Of a stretch of 64,000 bases of DNA, positions 17,821 to 25,431 are shown in pieces; position 1 is the first letter of the stretch; each line of letters opens with the position of its first letter. This DNA is from Coprococcus aceti (GTDB lineage Bacteria; Bacillota; Clostridia; Lachnospirales; Lachnospiraceae). Both the position numbers and the translations under genes were made by a program. The notes below the pieces were generated by a model that did not search any database, was not told the DNA's origin, and saw nothing but the letters and a program-made list of their open reading frames with translations. The stretch spans positions 81,305 through 145,304 of the forward strand of contig NZ_JAOQJT010000008.1 in assembly GCF_025567285.1 (NCBI RefSeq). Reading direction: 5' to 3'.

Positions 17821-20286
17821 TTAGAGTTCCACTATGGTAACTCCTGCATCGCCCTCTCCGAATTCGCCAAGTCTGAAGGATTTGACATGTGGCTGTGATT
17901 TCAGGAACTGATGTATTCCCTTTCGAAGAGCACCGGTGCCCTTTCCGTGGATGATGGTGACTCTGTGCAGATGCGCCATAAGGGCATCATCAAGGAATCT
18001 ATCCACAAGTGATGTGGCCTCATCGACCGTCATACCGAGTACATTTATCTCAGGCTTGATATTCATCATCCTGTTCATGCTCTTGCCACCTGTGACTGTG
18101 GCCTTCTGCGGTTTCTTCTTCTCATGCTCAACCAGCAGAAGATCAGTAGGTGGAAGAGCCGCGCTGATTATACCCATCTGGACCTTCAGCTTACCCTTGG
18201 AGTCAGCCAGTGCCATGATGGTTCCCTCGGAATCCATGCTGATAACATGTACGGTATCGCCAACCTTGAAGTCGGATGCCTTGTGGTCTGACTTTACAGT
18301 CTTGCGCTTCTCCTCGTTCATCCTGCCGAGGTCGTTGATCTTCGCGCGGAGTTTCTGTCTCTCGGCCTCCATCGCCTTGGCATCGGCCTTTGACGGGTTA
18401 GTGGTCCATTTGTTGTATTTTCTTATAGCGGCATCGGCCTCAGCCTTCGCCTCCTCTATGATCTCGGATGCCTCCTGGCGCGCCTTTGCCAGAATCTCGG
18501 ATTTTTTGTCTGAGAGCTCAGAGTCTTTCATCTGTGCACGCTCCTGAAGTTGCTTTGCATCCTCCTTGAGTCTTGCAATGTCGGCTTTGTCCTGTTCAAT
18601 CTCCCTCTTGCTTCTCTCAAGATCCGCAATCAGGGTCTCAAAGTCAACTGTATCGCTGTCGATATTGGCCTTGGCGCTCTCGATGATGCTATCGTCGATT
18701 CCAAGCTTCTTCGCTATGGCGAAAGCATTTGACTTTCCAGGAATACCGATCATCAGTTTATATGTCGGCTGGAGTGTTGCCACGTCAAATTCGCAGCTTG
18801 CATTCTCGACACCCGGTGTGCTCATGGCAAATGTCTTGAGCTCACTGTAGTGTGTGGTCGCCATACATCTGACACCCATGTTGTTCAGATGTGACAGGAT
18901 GGCGATGGCAAGTGCTGCACCCTCTATAGGGTCCGTACCGCCGCCCAGCTCGTCGAAGAGGACCAGACTGCCTGGAGTTACGTGATCCAGTATGTACACG
19001 ATGTTGCTCATGTGGGATGAGAAGGTGGACAGATTCTGTTCTATACTCTGCTCATCTCCGATATCGGCAAATACGTCGTCAAATACATTCAGTCTTGAAC
19101 CGTCAAGTGCCGGAATATGAAGTCCGGACTGTCCCATGAGTGAGAAGAGTCCCAGAGTCTTAAGTGATACCGTCTTACCACCGGTGTTAGGACCGGTCAC
19201 GATGAGGAGGTTGTAGTCCTCACCCAGTTTGATGTCCACAGGTACGACGGTGTGCTTCTCCAGCAGCGGATGTCTTCCCTGCTTTATATCGACAATCCCA
19301 TCGGTGTTGAATATCGGTTCGGTTCCCTTGTAGCTTCTTGCAAATGATGCCCTTGCGAATATAAAGTCCAGTTCTGCCAGAGTGTCGAAGTCGTATTTGA
19401 TATATTCTATCTCAGCCGCTGTCTGGGCGGAGAGTGATTCAAGTATCTTCTCGATCTCGGCAAGCTCCTGATTGTCCAGCTCCTTCAGCTCGTTGTTCAG
19501 GTTCACGATGGCCATAGGTTCGATGAACACTGTGGCACCGGTTGACGACTGGTCGTGTATCATACCGGGAAAATGGTTCTTGTACTCGGCTTTGACCGGT
19601 ATACAGTATCTGCCATTTCTCATGGTTACCAGGTTATCCTGGAACATGGTCTGCTTGCTGGTATCGCTGACAAGCTTTGCAAGCTGGTTGTGCAGCTTTT
19701 CATTTGTCAGGCGCTTGTTCCTTCTCACTGCCTTGAGACCTGATGAAGCGTCATCGGCGAATTCGTTTTCAGAAATTATGCATCTGTGAATCTCCCTGGA
19801 GAGATGCTCCAGTGGCATGAGCTCCAGAAATCTCGTACGCAGGCTGTCCGGGCACGTGGTGCCATCCGGGTTCATGCTGAGCCCGAGCATCTTGTTGGAA
19901 GCTTTCTCTTCCTCGATCTGCTCTTGACTGCGCCTTCTCGTATCGGTCATGCTGGTGCCCTCGTTCTCGCCGTATCTCTTGGCGGTGGCTGCCAGGTCAA
20001 GCATGCTGGCCACATCAAGCAGCTCAGCGGTGGTGAGGATACCCTCGACCTCAAGTCTCTTGAGTGAAGCGCCGATATCCTTGAGCCCTGCAAATGACAG
20101 ATTGCCCTGGGTGTTCAGACGCCTTAAGGCATCCCTTGTCTCCTGCTGAAGAGCCTCGATCATGGCGAGATCCTTGCGGGGCTTTATGCGCTGACACTTC
20201 CTCTTCGCCATGGGTGATGAGGCAAATGTTGTCAGCATCTCAACTATTTTGTTGTATTCTATAACTCTTAATGTTCTTAGATTCAT
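17821..20286 (-). CDS. mutS2: Endonuclease/ATPase MutS2 with Smr domain
   Basis: 821 residues. MutS-like core without a mismatch-recognition domain, ABC-type ATPase with Walker A (TGPNTGGKT, about residue 365) and a Walker B region (LVLFDELGGGTDP), a long coiled coil (about 520-640), a KOW-like segment, and a C-terminal Smr nuclease domain containing VTIIHGKGTGALRKG. In Bacillus, MutS2/RqcU splits collided ribosomes; older work implicated it in suppressing recombination. Slightly longer than the usual 780-790 residues because of a polar insert near residues 105-150. AAGGAA precedes the ATG. Confidence 0.95.
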   Translation of the reverse strand: MNLRTLRVIEYNKIVEMLTTFASSPMAKRKCQRIKPRKDLAMIEALQQETRDALRRLNTQGNLSFAGLKDIGASLKRLEVEGILTTAELLDVASMLDLAATAKRYGENEGTSMTDTRRRSQEQIEEEKASNKMLGLSMNPDGTTCPDSLRTRFLELMPLEHLSREIHRCIISENEFADDASSGLKAVRRNKRLTNEKLHNQLAKLVSDTSKQTMFQDNLVTMRNGRYCIPVKAEYKNHFPGMIHDQSSTGATVFIEPMAIVNLNNELKELDNQELAEIEKILESLSAQTAAEIEYIKYDFDTLAELDFIFARASFARSYKGTEPIFNTDGIVDIKQGRHPLLEKHTVVPVDIKLGEDYNLLIVTGPNTGGKTVSLKTLGLFSLMGQSGLHIPALDGSRLNVFDDVFADIGDEQSIEQNLSTFSSHMSNIVYILDHVTPGSLVLFDELGGGTDPIEGAALAIAILSHLNNMGVRCMATTHYSELKTFAMSTPGVENASCEFDVATLQPTYKLMIGIPGKSNAFAIAKKLGIDDSIIESAKANIDSDTVDFETLIADLERSKREIEQDKADIARLKEDAKQLQERAQMKDSELSDKKSEILAKARQEASEIIEEAKAEADAAIRKYNKWTTNPSKADAKAMEAERQKLRAKINDLGRMNEEKRKTVKSDHKASDFKVGDTVHVISMDSEGTIMALADSKGKLKVQMGIISAALPPTDLLLVEHEKKKPQKATVTGGKSMNRMMNIKPEINVLGMTVDEATSLVDRFLDDALMAHLHRVTIIHGKGTGALRKGIHQFLKSQPHVKSFRLGEFGEGDAGVTIVEL

Positions 20287-20707
20287 TTTCTGTGTTCCTT
20301 ATTATTTAACTTTTTATTTTATAGTGCTTATGTAAATTCGTTTATATAAATATGTTCATACAAATGCAGATTTGTAAAATTCATATGCACGGGCATGAAT
20401 CTTGTGATCATATGATGAATAGGATCAGTGTTTAACTCGATAAGTGCATGAAAAGCATAATTAAATATACATAAAGTCTCTAATTCTACACATACATAAT
20501 TGATTATACCCCTTATAATTATAGAGCGTCAACATATTGCAGGTGTAGAAATAGGCACATTTTCCCTGATTAATTCAGCGGCTGTGGTTGCGGGAGAAAC
20601 ACAAAGCTGATATTATAAAATACAGTTTGATCTGGGAAAAATAAAGCGATATATGACTTAAGACAAAGAGAGTTACGTATTACAAAAAGAAGAGGAGAAG
20701 ACAGGTT
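20287..20707. other. Intergenic region, no gene seen
   Basis: About 420 AT-rich bases between the divergent mutS2 and small-membrane-protein genes. It must hold both promoters, and a TATAAA-like box lies just upstream of mutS2 on the minus strand. No RNA gene or convincing riboswitch was recognised. Confidence 0.5.
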
Positions 20708-21145
20708 ATGAAAGAGTTATTGCAGTTTTTGTTGGGGATAGTATTGATGATAGCAGGCGGTGTGATGTTTCTTAAGAATGTCGTCGTGTCCGACTGGGGA
20801 CTTTTAAGTTCACTGTTTCGTATAGGTGGTGGTGTGAATATTGGAGGAATCTTTATTGTCCTGCTGGTCATCGCATTTATCGCACTTCTGGTTAAGCCGA
20901 ACATGGGAACAGGACTTGTGTTCACAGGACTTTGTATAGCATTCTTTGTATGCATCATAATCTCACTGAATGTTTCACTGAGATATATGTCAGGACTTGA
21001 GCTCACACTGATCCTTGGAACACTTTGCGTGGGAATAGCATTTGTCATCAAGGGGCTGTTTGGAGTGAGAAAGCTTGACAGGGAAGAATCACGGAAGAAT
21101 GGGAAGGCTGCTTCAGATAAGCTTCATGAGTATGATAAGATGTGA
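20708..21145 (+). CDS. Small polytopic membrane protein, unknown function
   Basis: 145 residues, not recognised as a named family. Four hydrophobic segments (roughly residues 5-25, 45-65, 67-87, 98-118) and a hydrophilic Lys/Glu/Asp-rich C-terminal tail, so a four-span integral membrane protein with a cytoplasmic tail is likely. AAGAGGAGAAGA before the ATG is a good ribosome site. It is monocistronic, bounded downstream by a strong terminator. Confidence 0.7.
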   Translation: MKELLQFLLGIVLMIAGGVMFLKNVVVSDWGLLSSLFRIGGGVNIGGIFIVLLVIAFIALLVKPNMGTGLVFTGLCIAFFVCIIISLNVSLRYMSGLELTLILGTLCVGIAFVIKGLFGVRKLDREESRKNGKAASDKLHEYDKM

Positions 21146-21176
21146 TGTGGGGGAATATAGTAATATAGGCGGTTGT

Positions 21177-21218
21177 GGAAATGTTCAGTAAATACTGGAT
21201 TTTCACAACCGCCTATTG
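21177..21218 (+). terminator. Intrinsic terminator
   Basis: AGGCGGTTGTG and CACAACCGCCT form an 11-bp perfect stem around a loop of about 16 bases, followed by a weakly T-rich tail. Confidence 0.75.
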
Positions 21219-21284
21219 TATTCTTATATATGATTAAAATTAAAGCATACAATAATAATTAAACATAGAAAGAGGAAAAGAGAA

Positions 21285-22229
21285 ATGGTATTTATAACAG
21301 ATTTCAATGAAGGCGACATGATATCAAATGTCTATCTCTGCAAGAACAAGCAGACAGGAACTACAAAATCAGGAAAGACATATTACAACCTGGAGCTTGT
21401 GGATAAGACAGGAAGTATAGCCGGAAAGGTCTGGGAGCTGAGCAATGCGATAGGACACTTTGAGTCAAAGAACTTTATCAAGGTGGATGGTCAGGTCACA
21501 TCATTTAACAATGAGCTTCAGCTCAATATCAAGAAGATTCGTATTGCAGATGAGGGAGAATACTCAGAGGCTGATTATATGCCGTGTACCAAGAAAGATA
21601 TAGAGCAGATGTACAAGGATCTTATGGCTCTCGTGGAATCACTCGACAAGGATTATTACAAGGTGCTTCTGAAGAAATTCTTCGCCGAGGATCCTGCATT
21701 TGTCAAGGAATTCAAGAATCATTCAGCGGCAAAATCTATACACCATGGATACATAGGAGGCTTACTTGAGCACTCACTGGCAGTTGCAAAGATGTGTGAC
21801 TACTACACCACATATTATCCGGTGCTCAACAGGGATCTGCTGATTACAGCGGCACTTCTCCACGACATTGGCAAGGTCTACGAGATCTCCAAGTTCCCTG
21901 AGAACGACTACACAGACGCAGGTCAGCTTCTGGGACACATAGTCATGGGAACGATGATGATCCGCGATAAGATCAATACCATAGACAATTTCCCTGCCAA
22001 GGCGGCAAATGAGCTGGAGCACTGCATACTGGCTCACCACGGGGAGCTTGAGTACGGCTCACCAAAGAAGCCGGCACTCATCGAGGCTCTGGCACTGTCC
22101 ATGGCGGACAACACAGACGCCAAGATTCAGACATTTATCCAGGAGCTGGATGCGGCAAAGGACAACAATGGCTGGCTGGGCTTCAACAGAGCTCTCCAGT
22201 CCAACATCCGAAAGACGTCGGATAATTAA
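21285..22229 (+). CDS. yhaM: 3'-5' exoribonuclease YhaM
   Basis: 314 residues, the exact size of Bacillus YhaM. An N-terminal OB-fold nucleic-acid-binding domain (about residues 10-90) is followed by an HD metal-dependent domain with HHGYIGGLLEHSLAVA, the LLHDIGK HD motif and LAHHGELEYGSP. The enzyme degrades RNA and single-stranded DNA from the 3' end and takes part in mRNA turnover. It lies 27 bp before rlmD and is probably cotranscribed with it. AGAGGAAAAGAG precedes the ATG. Confidence 0.94.
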   Translation: MVFITDFNEGDMISNVYLCKNKQTGTTKSGKTYYNLELVDKTGSIAGKVWELSNAIGHFESKNFIKVDGQVTSFNNELQLNIKKIRIADEGEYSEADYMPCTKKDIEQMYKDLMALVESLDKDYYKVLLKKFFAEDPAFVKEFKNHSAAKSIHHGYIGGLLEHSLAVAKMCDYYTTYYPVLNRDLLITAALLHDIGKVYEISKFPENDYTDAGQLLGHIVMGTMMIRDKINTIDNFPAKAANELEHCILAHHGELEYGSPKKPALIEALALSMADNTDAKIQTFIQELDAAKDNNGWLGFNRALQSNIRKTSDN

Positions 22230-22256
22230 TAACGGCAATAGGAAGAGAGATAGTAT

Positions 22257-23786
22257 ATGTCAGATATTAGGAACAATAGGAGACCTAAGAACAATAGACG
22301 AGTAAATGGTGTGCAGAGAAAAAATACCATGGAGGCAGTGAATAGTGCAAGTTCAGTTGTTAGAACATCCGGAACGGATGCGGCAAATACTGGTGAAGTC
22401 ACACTTGTCAAAAATGAGGATTATCAGGTGCTCATCGAGGACATGGGCAATGAAGGAGAGGGCATTGGACACGTTCAGGGCATGACTGTATTTGTCAAGG
22501 ATGCCGTGGTGGGCGATCTGGCGGAGGTGAAGATCGTCAAGGTGAAGAAGAACATAGCCTACGGAAGATTGATGAAGCTCATCACACCATCGCCATACCG
22601 CGTGGAGCCGGTGTGCGACAAGGCGAAACGATGCGGCGGATGCACCATGCAGCAGGTTTCCTATGAGCAGCAGCTCGAATACAAGTGGAACAAGGTGAAG
22701 AACTGTCTGCAGAGGATCGGCAAGATGGAGAACGTGGAAGCCATCATGGAAAAGCCAGCCTACGGCATGAACAATCCATTCCACTACAGGAATAAGGCCC
22801 AATTCCCTGTCGGCAGAGACAAGAACGGCAATGTTGTCATCGGATTCTACGCAGGAAGAAGCCACGACATCATAGACACAGAGAGCTGTGCCATCGGTGC
22901 ACCTGTGAATGACCAAATAGTTGCTATCGTCAGAAGCTTCATTGAGGACAATCACATATCGACCTACGACGAGGAGACTGGAAGAGGTCTGGTCAGACAT
23001 ATCCTTATCAGAGTTGGATTTACCACCAAGGAGATCATGGTGTGTCTGGTGACAAATGGCAATAAGCTTCCGCACAGTGAGATTTTGATAGATGAACTGG
23101 TTAAGATAGACGGCATGACATCCATTTGCCTGAATGTCAACATGGAGAATACGAACCGTATACTCGGTGATAAGTGCATAACCCTCTGGGGACAGTCATA
23201 CATCACGGACTATATCGGTGACATCAAATATCAGATATCCCCATTGTCCTTCTATCAGGTAAATCCTGTCCAGACAAATGTCCTGTACAACAAGGCTTTG
23301 GAGTATGCGGATCTGTCAGGCGACGAGACTGTGTGGGATATGTACTGCGGAATAGGAACCATATCCTTGTTCCTCGCACAGAAGGCAAAGAAGGTATACG
23401 GAGTGGAGATCGTTCCACAGGCTATAGATGATGCAAGACACAACGCCGAGATCAACGGGATCACAAATGCCGAGTTCTTTGTCGGCAAGGCAGAGGAAGT
23501 CGTTACAGATATATATAAGAAAGGTGGCGACGGCTCCCACGCGGACGTCGTGGTCGTAGACCCACCACGAAAGGGCTGTGATCAGGTTCTTCTGGATACT
23601 CTGGTCCATATGGCGCCGGAACGTATCGTCTACGTGAGCTGCGACCCGGCAACCCTGGCTAGGGATGTGAAAATACTTCAGGAGAAGGGGTATGTGGCGA
23701 AGAAGGTGGCGGTCGTGGATCAGTTTTGCCATAGCGGGCATGTGGAGACGGTGGTATTGATGTCAAAGGTGAACCCAGGCAAGTAA
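22257..23786 (+). CDS. rlmD: 23S rRNA (uracil(1939)-C(5))-methyltransferase RlmD, intact copy
   Basis: 509 residues. A polar N-terminal extension of about 55 residues, TRAM domain, a 4Fe-4S site (CDKAKRCGGCTMQQ), then the SAM-dependent TrmA/RumA methyltransferase with DMYCGIGTISLF (motif I), DPPRKGCDQ and the catalytic VSCDPATLARD. It methylates U1939 of 23S rRNA. It ends with the ordinary host C-terminus (VETVVLMSKVNPGK). Its last 525 bp recur at 40,208-40,734, where they carry a different C-terminus. The region is a known insertion target for integrative elements. Confidence 0.93.
   Translation: MSDIRNNRRPKNNRRVNGVQRKNTMEAVNSASSVVRTSGTDAANTGEVTLVKNEDYQVLIEDMGNEGEGIGHVQGMTVFVKDAVVGDLAEVKIVKVKKNIAYGRLMKLITPSPYRVEPVCDKAKRCGGCTMQQVSYEQQLEYKWNKVKNCLQRIGKMENVEAIMEKPAYGMNNPFHYRNKAQFPVGRDKNGNVVIGFYAGRSHDIIDTESCAIGAPVNDQIVAIVRSFIEDNHISTYDEETGRGLVRHILIRVGFTTKEIMVCLVTNGNKLPHSEILIDELVKIDGMTSICLNVNMENTNRILGDKCITLWGQSYITDYIGDIKYQISPLSFYQVNPVQTNVLYNKALEYADLSGDETVWDMYCGIGTISLFLAQKAKKVYGVEIVPQAIDDARHNAEINGITNAEFFVGKAEEVVTDIYKKGGDGSHADVVVVDPPRKGCDQVLLDTLVHMAPERIVYVSCDPATLARDVKILQEKGYVAKKVAVVDQFCHSGHVETVVLMSKVNPGK
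23232..23758 (+). repeat. Left copy of ~525-bp direct repeat (rlmD 3' region)
   Basis: Matches 40,208-40,734 in direct orientation. My hand alignment finds about 23 mismatches over roughly 510 bp, mostly at third codon positions, so it is a diverged allele rather than a fresh copy. Similarity collapses just after the codons for HVETVV at 23,739-23,756. Confidence 0.9.
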
Positions 23787-23802
23787 GAATAATGTGGTAA
23801 AT

Positions 23803-23866
23803 TAAAGGCTTTTCAGAGAGCTATCGTTAATGAGTACAATTAGCTTCTGGAAAGCCTTTATTTTTA
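23803..23866 (+). terminator. Intrinsic terminator after rlmD
   Basis: TAAAGGCTTTTCAGAGAGCT pairs imperfectly with AGCTTCTGGAAAGCCTTTA, then TTTTTAT. It marks the end of ordinary chromosome on the left side of the island. Confidence 0.8.
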
Positions 23867-23939
23867 TGTGAAGTAATGACTTTGTGGAAACTGGTCCATA
23901 ATGTAGGGTTGACACTAGGGGATAGATAACAAGGAAAAA

Positions 23940-23955
23940 TGAACCCTGGGGTTCA
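23940..23955. promoter_or_regulatory. Small perfect palindrome, operator-like
   Basis: TGAACCC and GGGTTCA are separated by two bases. It lies in a gene-free stretch between the rlmD terminator and the terminator of the convergent minus-strand gene. Role unknown. Confidence 0.3.
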
Positions 23956-23976
23956 TCTTATAACGATAAGAAAAGT

Positions 23977-24011
23977 GAAAAAACAGCGGCTGGAGAAGTT
24001 TCCGGCCGCTG
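23977..24011 (-). terminator. Intrinsic terminator of the minus-strand Cys-cluster gene
   Basis: An 11-bp stem (CAGCGGCTGGA against TTCCGGCCGCTG, with one G-T pair) is followed on the minus strand by a run of seven U encoded by A at 23,977-23,983. Confidence 0.85.
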
Positions 24012-24018
24012 CACGTCA

Positions 24019-24729
24019 TTAACGATAATTCTTATTGTAGAGCTCTTTTGCGTATGACTGCATCTTTTTCACATAATCATATGCCTGGCTCTTTCCCTTT
24101 TTCAAGTCGACCTGCTTCAGAGCATTACTGATCTGTGGATCGTCCATCAGAAGAGAGAAGATTGCTTTAGCTTCTGGATACTTAAGAGACACCTCATTGA
24201 TGAGATCGTCGATCATCATAAGACTGAGAACTGAACTTTCAGTTGAAGTGTTATCTGTTGCCTCCCAGCCGCTGCGATTAGTATTGTCGTCGCTGTTATC
24301 ATCCATAAACTTGTCTAATGAAATATAGCGAGAGAGGTACTGGTCCTTTTCAGGACGTTCGCACCCTTCACATTTATTGCACTTAGGGCAGCGGATGTAT
24401 TCGCCTTTGGAATTAAGAATTAAGCATCTTTTTTTGCGAGTCGATTCAAGATACGCATCTTTTTCTTTCCAGAATCTTTCCATGTAGGATTCGACCTGGT
24501 TCTTAGGGATAGCTGTGAAACCTACAAGAATCTTTCTACCGCGAATATTCCAGGTTTCGAAGTTATCTTCGATAATTCCTTCATTACGCTTGCGAATACC
24601 GTCTCTAATATCCTGATGGTAATTCTTTAAAACTTCATGTGCTAAGAATGGAACCAATGCCTCATTCTCTTTTGTTGCTACACCGTCGTAGCTGCGTTTG
24701 TTACTGTAATCGTAATTTTTCTCTGCCAT
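24019..24729 (-). CDS. Island hypothetical protein with Cys cluster
   Basis: 236 residues, not recognised. The N-terminal half is basic and helical. A compact cysteine cluster CPKCNKCEGC near residue 130 could bind zinc or an Fe-S cluster. An acidic Asn/Asp/Ser-rich stretch and a helical C-terminus follow, resembling helper proteins of integrative elements. AAGGAGG eight bases before the ATG at 24,729 fixes this start over the longer frame from 24,768. It is the only minus-strand gene of the island and has its own terminator. It could be a regulator, but nothing proves that. Confidence 0.6.
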   Translation of the reverse strand: MAEKNYDYSNKRSYDGVATKENEALVPFLAHEVLKNYHQDIRDGIRKRNEGIIEDNFETWNIRGRKILVGFTAIPKNQVESYMERFWKEKDAYLESTRKKRCLILNSKGEYIRCPKCNKCEGCERPEKDQYLSRYISLDKFMDDNSDDNTNRSGWEATDNTSTESSVLSLMMIDDLINEVSLKYPEAKAIFSLLMDDPQISNALKQVDLKKGKSQAYDYVKKMQSYAKELYNKNYR

Positions 24730-24803
24730 GTGGCTTTCCTCCTTGGGTTGACACGGAGGAAATTCCACATGTGCGATACCTGAATATAGTTGGCCATTGC
24801 CAT
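24678..24803 (-). CDS. Possible 41-residue leader ORF overlapping the Cys-cluster gene
   Basis: On the minus strand AGGAGG at 24,813-24,818 precedes an ATG at 24,803. The ORF runs 41 codons and stops inside the next gene, overlapping its first 52 bases in another frame. A second AGGAGG for the main gene lies within it. The layout suits translational coupling or a regulatory leader, but the peptide (starting MAMANYIQVSHMWNF) has no recognised family, so it may be chance. Confidence 0.35.
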   Translation of the reverse strand: MAMANYIQVSHMWNFLRVNPRRKATWQRKITITVTNAATTV

Positions 24804-24963
24804 AGCGAGTTTCCTCCTATTGGTTGGCCAGCTTGTCCTATTCAGCTGGTTTGGTTATTTAGTTGTTCATCAGAGTCAGATAGGACCGTTCTTGATCAGG
24901 GAACGCATCGTCTGATGATGGGGGCTTAACCCTTGATTGCATGATACAGCAAACGTTAAAAAT

Positions 24964-24988
24964 GCCCGTTGAAGAAAGTTCAACGGGC
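24964..24988 (-). other. Perfect hairpin with minus-strand U-rich tail
   Basis: GCCCGTTGAA and TTCAACGGGC form a 10-bp stem with a 5-base loop. On the minus strand the stem is followed by ATTTTTAAC, so it could act as a terminator or attenuator upstream of the minus-strand ORFs at 24,803 and 24,729. The rest of 24,804-25,100 shows no gene. Confidence 0.5.
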
Positions 24989-25100
24989 TAAGAGGCGAAG
25001 AATGGAGCTTTTCTGAAGCTAAAAGACATAATTCTGTATGAAATTAAGATGTAAATGTTGAAGAAAGTTCACCAAAAATATTTTTCTAAATTGATAGCAC

Positions 25101-25130
25101 CACGCAAACATATACAAACTTATACAAACG
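25101..25130 (+). promoter_or_regulatory. Three tandem decamers, candidate operator for the island operon
   Basis: CACGCAAACA, TATACAAACT and TATACAAACG follow one another with exact 10-bp periodicity and share a CAAAC core. They abut the -35 element of the operon promoter, so each core faces the same side of the helix. The small HTH protein encoded first in the operon is the obvious candidate ligand, by inference. Confidence 0.5.
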
Positions 25131-25131
25131 A

Positions 25132-25160
25132 TTGAAATTTGACACAAAATAATATATAAT
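25132..25160 (+). promoter_or_regulatory. Promoter of the restriction operon
   Basis: TTGAAA (25,132-25,137), a 17-bp spacer and a perfect TATAAT (25,155-25,160), 37 bp before the ATG of the HTH gene. Confidence 0.7.
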
Positions 25161-25197
25161 AAAAAATTGGATTAGTATATTTAGGAAAGGAGAACCT

Positions 25198-25395
25198 ATG
25201 ACTACTACCAATAATGAAGAAAAATGGATTGGAACAAATGAAGCTGCAGAATTTCTAGGAGTAAAGCCGGCAACAATTCGGGATTGGATTCGTAAAGGTA
25301 AGAATATTCCAAGAAAAAAAATTGGTAAGGCGTGGAAGTTCAAATATTCTGAACTTGAGGAATGGGCTCGAAGTGGTAAAGCTGCAAATAATTAA
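25198..25395 (+). CDS. Excisionase-family helix-turn-helix DNA-binding protein
   Basis: 65 residues: a single MerR/Xis-like winged-helix domain of the HTH_17 type (WIGTNEAAEFLGVKPATIRD, then a basic wing and the WKFKYSELEEW signature). Such proteins are either recombination directionality factors or small autoregulators. No integrase is adjacent, and it heads the restriction operon 36 bp before hsdM with operator-like repeats upstream, so I favour a control protein that times restriction gene expression. AAAGGAG precedes the ATG. Confidence 0.8.
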   Translation: MTTTNNEEKWIGTNEAAEFLGVKPATIRDWIRKGKNIPRKKIGKAWKFKYSELEEWARSGKAANN

Positions 25396-25431
25396 ACAAT
25401 CACGCAACTTAGCGGCAGGAGGTAAAAATAG

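Noticed and set aside
22353..23741. Minus-strand ORFs opposite rlmD
   Set aside because: The same shadow frame recurs opposite the right rlmD repeat, as expected for antisense of a conserved gene.
25139..25160. TTGACA paired with TATAAT upstream of the HTH gene
   Set aside because: The spacer is only 10 bp; TTGAAA at 25,132 gives the normal 17 bp.
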